Origin: Paramecium tetraurelia
Taxonomy: Eukaryota > Ciliophora > Oligohymenophorea > Peniculida > Parameciidae
Direction of reading: 5' to 3'
DNA length: 64,000 bases
Assembly (NCBI RefSeq): GCF_000165425.1
Contig: NW_001799477.1
Location: forward strand, 124,001-188,000
Part shown: piece by piece, positions 24,676-36,189 of the stretch
Layout of the letters: each line of letters begins with the position of its first letter
Numbering within the stretch: position 1 is the first letter of the stretch
Translations under genes and position numbers: made by a program
Notes under the pieces: generated by a model
What the model saw: the letters and a program-made list of their open reading frames with translations, nothing else
What the model was told of the DNA's origin: nothing
The model's database searches: none

Positions 24676-26873
24676 ATGAAAAAAGGACTCATCCGTCTCT
24701 CTTCTAACTATCTACTAAGACAATCTAAGTTATTTAGCACCAACAATCGATTAGTCTTCAGATTCTGTTCAGCAAAATAAGAAAAGCATGAATTCAAAGC
24801 AGAAACCAAGAAATTACTTGACATCGTTGCTAAATCCATTTACACTGACAAGGATGTTTTCTTAAGAGAATTGCTCTCCAATGCCTCAGATGCCTTAGAA
24901 AAACAAAGATTCTTGGCAACTTAAAAGGGAGAGTAAGTTCCATCAGATCTAGAAATAAAGATTGATTTAGATGAATAAAAGAGAACAATCACAATTGAAG
25001 TAAATGAGTATATACTATTCAAAAGGACTCTGGTATAGGTATGACAAAATAAGAGATGATTGACAATCTTGGAACAATTGCAAGAAGTGGTTCAAAGTAA
25101 TTCTTAGAGCAAGTTGGATCATAAATGAACGATAAGATCATTGGTTAATTTGGTGTTGGATTCTATTCCTCATTTATTGTAGGAGACACTGTAGAAGTAG
25201 TGAGTAAAAGTGAAAGATCAGATAAGACTTATGTTTGGGTATCAGATGGAACAGGAACATTTGAAATTTCAGAAGCAAAGGATTATTTCCAAGGAAGAGG
25301 AACTAAAATAACTATCCATCTCAGACCAGATTAGGCTATTTTCAGTAAGAAGGCTGAAGTGCTTAAGACTATCCAGAGATACTCTAATTTCATCAATTAT
25401 CCAATCGTTGTGAATGGAGAGAGATAAAACATTGTATCAGCCATTTGGGTGAGAAACAAGAACGAAATCACTCCAGAAGACTATAATAAATTCTATGAAT
25501 ACATTTCAAATTCTAAACTTGCTTACAAATATAAACTTCATTATTCTACAGATGCTCCTCTATCAATCAAAGCCTTGTTGTACATTCCATAAACACATAT
25601 GGAGAAGTAATTTTTTTAATTGTTATTTCTAGATATGGTATGTAAATGGAAGAATTCGATATCAGTCTTTATTGTAAGAAGATATTGATAAGGAAGAACT
25701 GCAGAGAACTCCTACCACATTTCCTTAGATTTGTCAAAGGAGTTGTGGATTGTGAAGATCTCCCCTTAAATATTTCAAGAGAGGGCTATCAAGATACAGC
25801 CTTGATTGCTAAACTCAAATCTGTAGTTGCCAAAAGAATTATCAAAAGAAATTGAATCAGAGGCTCTCAGAGATCCGGCAAGTTACCTTGCTTGGTATTA
25901 GGACTTTTAGAACTTCATTAAAGAAGGAGTTGCTATGGATGATGAACATAGAAACTCTATGACTAAACTATTGAGATTCTAAACAAACAAATCAGAAGAC
26001 TTCATTTCTTTGGATGATTACATTTCTAAATTACCTCAAGGCATCAACAACATCTATTATTATCTTGCTCCAACAAGACAATAAGCTCTAACATCACCAT
26101 ATATGGAACCATTTTCTAATTCAGAAATTCCTGTCATTTTGACAATGAATCATATGGATGAAGTTGTATTCAAATAAATAAATGAATATTCATCAAAAAA
26201 GTTTGTTAATATTGAAAGTGATTAAGCTGAAGTTGACAAGGTTGCTTAAAAATCAACTGAAGAAAATGAAAAAAAGGAGGAAACTAATGTTGAAACAACA
26301 ATACCTAATGATGAAATCACACCATTCTGTTTATGGTTAAAGAATGAATTGAATCCGATTATCTCTTAAGTTCAAATCTCTAAAAGATTAAAGACTTCCC
26401 CTGCTATCATTGTTTCTGCAATATCATCTGGAATGAGATAAGTCATGCATGCTATGGGACAATCTACTGTATTATTTAATATCTATATTTTAGGATGACT
26501 TAAAGAACTTGACTCTAGAAATCAATGTATAAAATCCAATCATTGTTAATTTAAATAAAGTGAGAAAATCTAACAGAGTTATTGCCTCTTTAGCAAGCAA
26601 ATAAATTTTGGATGGTTGTCTCTTGTCTTCTGGATTATTAAGAGACCCAAAGGAAGTCGTTGAAAGATAACATAAAATCTTAAATGTTTTATTAACATCT
26701 GAAATGTATATATTTTTATAAATGAAATTAGCAACACACCAATTATTGAAGAAGTTGGAGCATATAGAGAGGAGGCTGTTAAGTAGAAGGATTCAAAGAA
26801 GGATGATTTGGATACAGAAATTATCATTGACAGTGATGGTAATCCCTAAGTTGTTAAAAAGAATAAAAAATGA
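24676..26873 (+). CDS. TRAP1: Mitochondrial HSP90 chaperone, TRAP1-type, with a 1-nt frame break
   Basis: TRAP1 is the ATP-dependent HSP90 of the mitochondrial matrix. The first 45 residues are Arg/Ser/Leu-rich with few acidic residues, a plausible targeting presequence. The GHKL ATPase motifs follow: [20 protein letters not shown] and [11 protein letters not shown]. The middle domain shows LPLNISRE. The C-terminus lacks the cytosolic MEEVD. A Lys/Glu-rich insert of about 35 residues lies before [13 protein letters not shown]. Introns are 25000-25025, 25607-25632, 26469-26493 and 26706-26731. At 25844-25847 a run of four A breaks the frame: KRIIK continues correctly as [13 protein letters not shown] only if one A is dropped. 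The corrected length is 697 residues. The remainder is fully conserved, so I treat it as a functional gene with a sequence-level error or recent lesion. Confidence 0.93.
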
Positions 26874-26954
26874 ATAGTATTGTATATTAAAGATATTACG
26901 TTTATAAGAATTTAGTGTTACTTTTATTAATAATTCAAGATTTCATTCGGTGAT

Positions 26955-29900
26955 TCATAACACCTATTAAATAATTTAATTGAATTTTTTTAAGATTTCT
27001 CTATTTCTATTTATTTTTGATTCTTCCTTTGTTATTTTCTCTTCCATCTTTTTAGCATTCTTAATGACATCACTTGGAATGCCTGCAATCTTAGCTACAT
27101 TTGTAGCAAAGCTCTTCTCTGCTACTCCATTTATTAGTTTATATTCAAAGACCACTTTATCCATTTCCTGATAATGCTTCATCACACATTATTGAATGTT
27201 CTTGAATAAAGCAAACTCATCCAACAGAATGTGATAATGAGTAGCAAAAATTGTCTTAGGTTTAATCTTTTAAGATAAATATCTCAGAACAGCAGAGGCC
27301 AATGCTACTCCATCATATGTTGAGGTTCCTCTACCTAATTCATCCATTATCACTAAGCTTCTAGAAGTGCAATGTTCTAAAATGGTCTTCGTCTCTTCAA
27401 GTTCAATGAAGAAAGTTGATTTGCCTTCCAACATTCTATCAGATGCACCTAATCGACAAAAGATACGATCAAAAGGAACTAATTTGAATGACTTCGCAGG
27501 TACTGCACATCCAATTTAAGCCAATATGATTTAGATCCCAATCAATCTGAGGAGAGTCGACTTTCCACTCATATTAGGACCTGTCAATAAGAGGGTATCA
27601 ACAGAATTGACAAATTTTATTGTGTTAGGTACCCAATCAATATCTCGATTTTACAATAAACAAGGATGATATGCTTCTTAAAGGACAAATTCCTGATCTT
27701 CGTCTTCGTCTGCTGAAACGTCAAGGATTTGGGGAAATGTATTAAATTTATATTGTCTTGACACTAAAGCCAAAGAAATCCTAAATTCATAATAATATTT
27801 ACAAGCAATCTGCTTCTGAGAGTAATGAAATAAGTTGCAAGAACTCTTTTCTATAAGAATAGAATTTGGTGAAGTAGTCATTAATGAAGGGTATCAATTT
27901 TTGAGATAACTCATCCTCAACAACTTTTAAATGAAAAATCTATTATTCAATAAAGTCAGTCTAAAATCTTTGAAACCCCTTCTTCTTTGATGTAATTACT
28001 AATTCCTTCGGTTTTTAATTGGATTCCAGACATTAATCAGGAATTTCAATTTAATATCGAATTTTCCCATGATGATATGAAATTTAAGGACATTTCAACT
28101 TGGTTTGCCATTTCTTCAATTCTTATTCCAAGGAATCTATTATGTCAGTCATTTTATCAAATGCTTAGTCATATTCTGGAGAGACTCCCTTGACTGGTTA
28201 TGGTTCTCCATCTTGGATCTAAATGCATTTTTCCAATTCCTTTAGTGCAGTATTCAGAATGGTTATATTTTCTTTATAACTTAAAATTTTCTTAAGCTTG
28301 TTTGATTTGAAGTTATGTAAATAATTTTCAAAGACTTTGAATGTCTCTGAAGCAGCTTTGATATGTTTAATCACTTGAGTAATTTCTTTCAACTTAACCT
28401 TTCCAAAACTTTCTCCTCCAGAAATAGGAACAGCCTTGAGTTTATGTGAATGGATGGTATTAAAACATCTAATTATGTTTCTTTCCAGATCTGGAATGGA
28501 TCTAATTCTTCTTTGAAATTCATCACAGGGCTCAATAAAATCCATAAGATCTCTAATGCAATCCTGTCTCTCTCTGATATGTTTGTGATTCAAAAGAGGA
28601 CTCTAAACCCATTTAGTCAATAATCTCTTTCCAAAAGGAGTGACACATTTATTTAAGTATTCGAAAAGACTTCCCTTAGAAGAAACCTTGGTTTGAAGAT
28701 TGACATCAAAAATCTCCAAACTTTCTAGAGCTTGAGAATCGAGATATAAATTTAATTTTTGATTGAAGTTTGAATCGAGGAACTGGAACTTTCCTCTTCT
28801 ATAAACAGAAGTGTGGATTAGCAATTATCTCATGTAGCACAATTTGATATAAAAGGATTGAAGTGTAAAATAATAAGAATAGTAAGTAGATTCATCCTCA
28901 TCTTAAGCAAGTTTCTTTTCAAAATAATATTGTTTCTCCAATTCTACCAATAAGGAAGGGTACTCATCACTCAAGACATAGTCCCCTTCTTAATGACTCT
29001 CTTCCATTATGATGTCATCCGGTTGACCTTTGTAAAGACCTTGATTGATGTTGGTTTCAATATGATGTTCTGGTTCAATTTTGTCAGACGGCAGAACGAT
29101 GCCCTCAAAACTGCTATTTGTTGACAACTTTGTCTTTTTGCCTTGAGTCTTCTTCTTCTCTAAATATTCAACTTTAAGCTATTCGAAAATGTATTCGCAG
29201 TCTTTAAATTCTTTCTTGGAGGATATAATGATTGGATTGCAAATAGTCCTATTAATTAATCATATTTGTTTACTTCATCATTTTTTCAATTTCTGGAGTT
29301 GCCTTAGAGAGGATCACTTCTACAGGCTTTGTTTTATAAATGATAGATCTCAATTGATTGGATTGTTCATCATCAAAGAATTGATCAAGATAAAAATTAT
29401 TAGTTGTACAATCTACAATGGAGACTCCATAACTATATTTATGGCCTTTGAGATTGACAGGAGCACTCGAACAAACTAAAACCAAGAGATTTCTTGATTC
29501 ATATGAATCCATGTCACTTAAATCTTGCAATGTGCCTCTGCTAATTAATTATGTAATTTCTCTTTTGACTACTTCTCCTTCTTCTTTGTTCGCCACATCT
29601 GCTTTTTCTAATTACTCAACCAACATAATTTTATGTCCCTTTTCTAATAATGTTCTTTGATATATGGGTAATTGACTATCATACACAGTCAAACAAGGTC
29701 GATCCTTTCCCCAAAAGCCTAAGTAACGATTGAACATTCTGGCAATGATGATAGCATCATTATACATTACATTGATCCATCTACCACATCTAAAAAATAC
29801 TAAAGAATCATAATGTGCCTTTTTGGCATTCCAATATTGTCTGAACATAGGTGATAACTTTTAATATTAGGCAATTGGGATGTCTAATGTGGATGGATCA

Positions 29901-30337
29901 TAATTAGGATCATTTGGTCTTCTGCCTTCAGCATCTCTAATGAAATCAGGTTGGACAAAGGATGGCAACAAAAGTTCTGCTGTCCTAAAGAATTCTTCAG
30001 CATCTTTGGTTATTAATGGCTATTCAACCGGTTCGTGATTGTTGTTGTCTTCTTCTTCCACTTACTCATTTTATTTCCCCTTTTTTTTGCTTTTTGTATT
30101 CCCCTTTTTAACAGTAATGGATTTAGATTAACGAGGTTTTTTCTTATTAAATTTGTCATCATCTGAGCTTGGTTGTAATTCAGATTCTGATGATTCCTTC
30201 TCTTGTTCAGGTTGATATTCATCATCTAATCTCTTAAGTTTACCTGGTTTTTTAGTCTCTTTCTTGGTTGATTTCTTTTTTTGGTTCTTTGAGATCACAA
30301 ACATATCATCATTTTCATCCTGCTAAATTTTCCGCAT
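26955..30337 (-). CDS. MSH6: DNA mismatch repair protein MSH6 homologue lacking the Phe-X-Glu motif
   Basis: MSH6 pairs with MSH2 to recognise base mismatches and small loops. Two introns (29249-29273, 27781-27802) give 1,111 residues. The N-terminal 110 residues are Lys/Glu-rich and disordered. Next comes an MSH6-like junction ([16 protein letters not shown]) and MutS domain I. Domain II, a long lever/clamp region and the ATPase follow. The ATPase has Walker [10 protein letters not shown] and a Walker B/signature region [13 protein letters not shown], then ATHYH. The C-terminal helix-turn-helix part ([19 protein letters not shown]) is intact. Where MSH6 normally has the mismatch-inserting FYE of G-K-F-Y-E-L, this protein reads [12 protein letters not shown]: Trp replaces Phe and Asn replaces Glu. 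It may therefore be a divergent paralogue. Its 3' end converges on TRAP1 (81 bp). Confidence 0.92.
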
Positions 30338-30552
30338 TTTTTTTAATTTCTTTAATTTAAGTTTAATTTTAAATTTTAATTCAATTTTTTTAATCCAATT
30401 CACTTGCATTTTCTCATAATACATTAAACATAATTTAGAATTATTATTTATAGAGAGATAGAAATCACGATGTAATTGAAAAAGAGATCAATTCTACAAA
30501 ATTACAAATAGAATGTGTATAATTAAAATAATTATAAATATAATATTTTCCA

Positions 30553-33220
30553 ATGAGTACACACAACACTAAACTTGGTTTCAGCAGATCATTAAAGGAA
30601 GTGTCACCACCTTAAAAAGAGAACCTCTCCATTCAATAAGTTCTGGAGATGTTTCATTCCCCTTATACTGAACAACTAACTGATCGAAAGAGTGAAGCAA
30701 TTGTAAGATTCTGTAGACAAAGATCAGGAGGGTTCTTATTGGAAGAGATTCAAGAATTAATTGAGATATTGAGATTATCTATTGCTGAAAACAACGCATT
30801 AATGTAACCAGCCATATAAAAAATTTGCGAAACTGCCTCTGTCCCATTCATCAAATTAAGAACATCTGATTAATTGAAATTTGTTCCAAAATTAAGTGAA
30901 TTCCTAGATACTTTGAAACCTGTACTCTTTAGTCCACAATAGGAATCAGGTAGTCAATAGCCTGAATTGCGAATGCCAGTTATTAAATTTTTAAAATGTT
31001 TTGCAGAAGAAGGAATTAGTGAAATAATGAAGGAAGAAGCCTCGTTTGAATAATAAAAGAAATAAACTGAATTGTCACCTTTGCAACATCTCTTGAAGAA
31101 TGGAACAAGAGTAACTATATAACTCAATACTATTAGAACTTAAGAGCATTGAACCAATCCAATTTGATTGAAAACATCATCTTTACCATGTAACATTACT
31201 CAAAACAGTATGAATATTTGTTACCCTTGCTTGAATTGATTTCTAGTTGCATTCTCTATAGAGATTTAGCTGCTAAATTTTCAAATTTTGGTATTCTCAA
31301 GGATATTGTGTATGTGATATTTGAATGCGAGGATTTTAGATCATATATTGTGAAATCCTGCTTTGAGATTATTTGGAATACGAATTGAAGTAAGAAGGAT
31401 TATTTAACTAATAGGCTGTTGGAGTAGCATCAATTAAGTTATTTGCAGTGGAGGATATCATTTCAGGATTGAAGAAACTATTCGAACACATTATGAAGTA
31501 GGGATATAAGTTAGAAGACAAATGCCTAAGAAATGAAATCCTAATCTTATTAAATTATCTGATGAGAGATGAGAAGGTAAATTAGAAATCTATAATTTAA
31601 GGCTTTACTATATTTTGTTGATAAGCCTCAAGCTCATTCAATTTAATAGTAGACCAATTTCTTAGAAGTCTTACTGTTCTATGCCACAATTGATGAAGTC
31701 ACATTCTACAATGAACCAATCAGAACTAACTAGTTAAAAGCATTCTTTGGTACCACTAGTGAAGACTTAGAATTTAAGAAGTTGATTTGGAGTGGAATTT
31801 TGACAGCTGTATAATCAGGCAACTAAGCGGTATTAGAAGCTGTTAAGGAGTCTCCTTTCATTATCACTTTATTATTATACATAGATCCTCTTGCGAATAG
31901 TTATGCTGTTAATAGATGGTCTCCTCCATAGAAAAAAGAGATATAATTACATTGTTTAGGAATATTGGGAAATGCAATTGTATATTTAAAAGATGAGTAA
32001 TAAATGAAAATATTTTTCAACTAGTTTTTATGAAAAGAATGGTCTGTTTTGTCTAACCAAGTTTCTCACTAACACTCAAGAATTGGATCACAAGGAAAGA
32101 TGTTTAAAGGCCTTTAATAATGCTTCAGAATTTGAATAGAATTATAAGATCAAGATTTGTGATGAAGGTGTGATGGATAATCTTATTGAATTCTTGTAAA
32201 ATGAAAATGACAATGATAATCCATTAAAAATAAAGGAACTGTGTTTCTCTATTATTTCCAATTTGTGTAAAGAATGCAATAAAAATAAGAAGTTATTTAG
32301 ATAAAAGGGTGCTGTTGAATTAATGGTTAATGCATTAAAGAATCCTAATTTAGGTACAAGTGCAAGATATGCTCTCTATGCAGTCAGTGTTCTTGATTGC
32401 TTATGGAACACTATTCTAGGCAATAGAAAATCTGAAGCTATCTTTTTAGATTCTGAAGGACTCTATGTACTATTAGAATTCTTGGAAACCTGCGATGATA
32501 TGCATAAGAAACTTACTCTGTCTTGCTTAAGTTATTTGATGGAAAATCCTAAGGCTATTCCATACTTTTGTGATTGGAATTCTCCAAAAACAATGATCAA
32601 CAGTACTTAGTTACTGGTCAAGATTTATGTTGCGGAGGATCAGAGATTTGGAGTTAAGTATTCTGACGGCATTGTCACTAACAAACTCAGACCACTGAAT
32701 CCACAAAATGATCCAAGTCTTAGATCACCCAATCAATAGGGAGATCATAAAACAAAACATATGAAATCTCTTAGAATTCAACAGGAGGATTTGGAATCAG
32801 ATGTTGGCAGCGAAGCATATTTGGTAAGAAGAATAACCGAAAAATCAGCTGAATATGATTTAAGAGCAATTGTATTTGCTATATTGTATAGAACAGGATT
32901 TGATAAGAATGAATTGCTACCAAATGAGAAATAGATGGTAGAAGTTATACAACTATATCCTCATTTTAAAATAGGAGAAATCTGGAGAGAAATCAAATAT
33001 GATCTAGAATAGGATAAAATTAAACCTACCTCAGATGATTACCATTGGCTTATGACATCAATTGAAGAATCAGAAGAACTAGTCATGAACTGCATGAATA
33101 CTTAAGGACTTGTATCACTATTTATTATAACTTTAGATTGCAAGAGAGTTCAGAAAAGTATAAGAAGAAGAACTAACCAAATTCTACGATATTATAAGAA
33201 GTAATAAATTAACTAAATGA
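30553..33220 (+). CDS. CFAP69: Cilia- and flagella-associated protein 69 (CFAP69), with a 1-nt frame break
   Basis: CFAP69 is an armadillo-like alpha-solenoid of the ciliary axoneme. Introns at 31111-31136, 31390-31414, 31577-31601, 31997-32024 and 33112-33136 leave about 845 residues of helical repeats. Recognisable CFAP69 segments include VLDCLWNTILGNRKSEAIFL, LSCLSYLMENPKA and, near the end, HFKIGEIWREIKYDLEQDKI. The reading frame meets TGA just before the second intron: WNTN should continue as EAVGVASIKLFAVED but one extra T (31385-31386) interferes. With that base discounted, the spliced length is an exact multiple of three. The gene is divergent from MSH6 with 215 bp between starts. As a free-swimming ciliate has thousands of cilia, an intact copy is expected; a second copy elsewhere is likely in Paramecium. 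Confidence 0.88.
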
Positions 33221-33318
33221 ACAATATTCATATTAAAAGTTATATATCAGATTCTAATTTCTTGAAGTAAATAATAGCTATATATAAATAATATATCATG
33301 ACTATTTAATTTAAGTGT

Positions 33319-33564
33319 TCAAGATTATGTGAGTTATTAGACGGTGTCAGGATTATTACTTGGGCTTTATGCCTATCTTTTAAAATATAATGTGTTTTGA
33401 GTGGCTGGATTCAGAACTGGTACACTAACTGTCTTATTTTGATTATAGTCAAATAGTTTAACAGTTTTAGATTATGAGGTTTAGAGTCCTTTCTTCTCCT
33501 TGTTTTTTTCAATTATATGGTCACTAGGATGTGATTTTAGTGATGAAGTTCCACAAATTCCCAT
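33319..33564 (-). CDS. Small, probably N-myristoylated protein (81 residues)
   Basis: The intronless frame opens MGICGTSSLKSHPSDHIIEK. Gly2, small residues and Thr6 fit the N-myristoyltransferase consensus, and Cys4 is a likely palmitoylation site, so a membrane-tethered peripheral protein is the natural reading. The rest is hydrophilic, rich in Lys, Asn, Gln, Ser and Thr with no fold I recognise. It is convergent with CFAP69, 98 bp from its stop. The N-terminal motif and the clean ORF between two short spacers are the support. Confidence 0.6.
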
Positions 33565-33771
33565 ATAGCCTATCTTGAGATAATAATAAAGTTTTATTAT
33601 AATTATAATTATTATCAAAACTAAAGAAATATTGTTTATTTCAAATCGTTACAAGGGAATTTGATCTAAATCGTTTGGATGTATCATTTTTGTTATAATT
33701 TTAAATATGGCTTTTGAATCTCTGTCTATTAATTTAAGAAAGCGAAATTCTTTTCACTGGGCTTATGGTTG

Positions 33772-34031
33772 TCATATAGAGAGGTGATTCCTATTCTAAA
33801 AATTTAAACTAATGATTTAACCTCTTAACAATTCCAAAATCTTATCCTATAAACTAAACTAACTATCACATTCTCTTATAATAGATAACAACATAAAATC
33901 TTTGCTTATTAACATATCTCAACCTTCTAATTTTTAAAATTACCTTTGATCATGCCTTTCTATTCATATGAAATCAAACTCCTTTTATACAATTCATATA
34001 AAGCATACAGTACTTCACTTTCGATTGCCAT
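33772..34031 (-). CDS. Small helical protein, 77 residues, unrecognised
   Basis: ATG 34031 opens MAIESEVLYALYELYKRSLI. A 26-nt intron (33918-33943, GTAATT..TTGAG) joins it to DMLISKDFMLLSIIRECDSQ and on to LELLRGQIISLNFQNRNHLSI before TGA 33772-33774. The spliced length is exactly 78 codons with the stop. Hydrophobic-charged periodicity suggests a compact helical domain. The intron ends in GAG rather than the usual TAG, which lowers confidence in the exact junction, although both exon frames look coding. No family is recognised. Confidence 0.5.
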
Positions 34032-34510
34032 TATAAATTAATTTATATAATACTTTTAATTCATTCTTTATTTCTAATTTAAAGATTAGAAAAAGACATA
34101 TTTTCCTTTTTTTATTTATATTAATTTCATATACTGTTGACTTTGTAATTAAATTCTAAAATGAAAAATTATATATTTTGCTTGCAAAAACAATTTTCTA
34201 TCACATTTAATAGCCAGTAATTTATTGTTAAAACTAATGCCAACTCTTTGTTACAACATTTTAATCAAAAATATATCTCTTGCTGATAATTATTATTTAT
34301 TTTTATAGGGTATATATTTTCTTGTCATATTCCTTAATCTTAAAAGCTGGAAAAATAATCGATTCTTACTTGCTAATTAAATTTGATAGTATTTATTACA
34401 GTATATTTAATATTGAAAAGTCTGTCTAAGATTCTTAACTTAGAAACACTGTTTTTAATTCTATAATAATCTTAATCTATTATTAACATTGAATAAAATC
34501 CTTATCATAA
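34032..34510. other. No gene seen
   Basis: These 479 bp are very AT-rich with A and T runs. No frame on either strand combines a start, plausible introns and protein-like composition. It marks the passage from the dense gene segment to the decayed one. Confidence 0.4.
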
Positions 34511-34908
34511 ATGATTATGAGGAAAAAAGATCAAGAAATTTATTGAATTGATAAACTCAACAGAATGATGATTTAAATTTAATGCTTTTTATGTACGAAT
34601 CTGCATCCCATTTATACAGTTTTAAGGATATCAGAGGTGATATTCTAATTAAATTAAATAATGTATCAAAATTCGATTCATATATATAAATAGTGAATAA
34701 AATCTATTTTAGGTTTTTACTATCTTTAATGTTAAATAAAGAGATTAAAATTCCTTCTTCTTTCTACTAAGAAGCTTTTGAAAAAGAATTTGACTAATAG
34801 AAGGTAAATATCATAGCCATATATGAAACAAATGTGCAAATATTTTTCTCTCTATAAGTCCATAAAATCTTCAGAGAAGAGGGCATGGAACCTTCCTCCC
34901 TTTACTGA
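34511..34908 (+). pseudogene. Broken ORF, unrecognised
   Basis: A plus-strand stretch reads like protein in two frames: KIKKFIELINSTE, then after a one-base slip and TGA TGA, NDDLNLMLFMYESASHLYSF and on to KEIKIPSSFYQEAFEKEFDQ, ending at TGA 34906-34908. Beyond that the same frame stays open for another 100 codons, as if the TGA replaced a sense codon. The protein-like composition suggests a former gene; no family can be named. It could instead be a real short gene starting at ATG 34574-34576 (MLFMYES). Confidence 0.35.
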
Positions 34909-35135
34909 TATCGATTAGAAAGTTATCTGATAATTTAGATCCCAGGAAATATCTCTTAGTCTCAAGATCATAAGGATCAGAACAAAATGAATGAAGATTA
35001 AAATAAATTATTCGTTATGAAAGGAAAAACAAAAATATTATTGAAATTCTGGTTTCTTATACTGAATATAATTAATAACAATTATTTAAAACACATTTTA
35101 ATATTAATTTTATTTAATTTTAATTATTTAAAATA

Positions 35136-35730
35136 TCATTACTAATTATTAATTAACTAAATTTAAATTAACGCCCTTATTTATAAATATAGGGTCTATT
35201 CAATAGCCTCAGATAAACTATAGATTTTCTTTAAGTTGTTAATTTTTTTATCAAATTTGTCAAGGATAGGTTTTAATTAGTTAATATAGTTTTTCCTATT
35301 TCCTAATGTTCCATTGCAAATAATACTTCTTATCAAGTAATGAATCACTCTCTTTTTGAAATATTGAGATAATTTTGTAATTTTTGAAAAGTCCAACCAT
35401 TCATGTTTTTACAACATATTTAATTATAAATTATGTTGCTCTCTGTTTTAAGCATATATGTATTAAGTCTCTGAGTTCATCAGGCGAACCTGGCACTACA
35501 GATTTTTTAAACGTCCCTAAAACTTATAAGATTAAAGTAGGTTTTACTTTTTTGTAAACTCTATGGTGCGAATAGTATATATACTATACAAACTAATTTA
35601 TTCCCTTATGAATTGCAACAAATCAGAAGTTAAATTCATATTTTAGATGATTGGGAAGACAAGTTACTTATATTATATATTTAAGATAGTCAGCTTCTTG
35701 TTTAAGAAATTGTCTTAAGAAAGATGCCAT
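35136..35730 (-). pseudogene. Decayed gene, unrecognised (about 195 residues)
   Basis: Minus-strand reading from ATG 35730 gives MASFLRQFLKQEADYLKYII, meets an in-frame TGA after EFNF, and continues in the same frame through GTFKKSVVPGSPDELRDLIH and CLKQRATQFIIKYVVK. It then needs a one-base shift to go on as HEWLDFSKITKLSQYFKKRV and DKFDKKINNLKKIYSLSEAI, to TGA 35136-35138. The segment SPDELRDLI..CL..RAT....KHEWL is reminiscent of the last helices of a protein kinase domain, but nothing upstream shows a catalytic loop. One stop plus one frameshift in an otherwise coherent frame is the basis for calling it a pseudogene. Confidence 0.45.
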
Positions 35731-36044
35731 ATCTTTGGAGACCCTTGAGATTATTCATCCATTTAATTAGTTATCAGGATTAGAAGAATGATAAGATTCA
35801 TGATAATATATATTTCTAAGTTTGATTGACATAAATGATCTTAATATAACTTTACTGTTAAGAATGGAAGTCTATTAATAATTTATTTGGTAAATGCAAT
35901 ATGTTTTTAAATCATAAGCCGAAACGAAACTTGCATATGTGCTTTGCTTTAGACATTCATGGATTTTGAAGGGAATTCGTATTGTTTAATTAACTTAACT
36001 AATATGGCTCTTAAAATACTATAAAACAAAGACTGAAATAGTGA

Positions 36045-36071
36045 CCAAGAGTCATTTTCCATGACTCTTGG
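36045..36071. repeat. Perfect 11-bp hairpin
   Basis: CCAAGAGTCAT (36045-36055) pairs exactly with ATGACTCTTGG (36061-36071) across a 5-nt loop. It lies just upstream of the antigen-family pseudogene. A 6-bp hairpin (AGGTT/AACCT type, about 36176-36193) follows within 110 bp. Nothing shows that it is transcribed. Confidence 0.5.
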
Positions 36072-36189
36072 GTACATAGTTGGTGTATAAAGGTTGCCTT
36101 CGAATCCCAGGTGGCTACTTATGAAAAAATTACCAATAATGTATTTGGTTAGAGGTGACTACTGAAAGTAGCTAAAAGGTTACTAGAAC

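Noticed and set aside
25840-25850. Programmed +1 frameshifting, as in Euplotes, to explain TRAP1, CFAP69 and LUC7
   Set aside because: The breaks lie at different sequences (A run, TT, GA repeat), not at a shared slippery site followed by a stop; small sequence errors or lesions are simpler.
36072-36118. tRNA-like signals (A-box-like CATAGTTGGT and T-loop-like TTCGAATCC)
   Set aside because: No acceptor stem, no anticodon arm between them, and the T stem does not pair.
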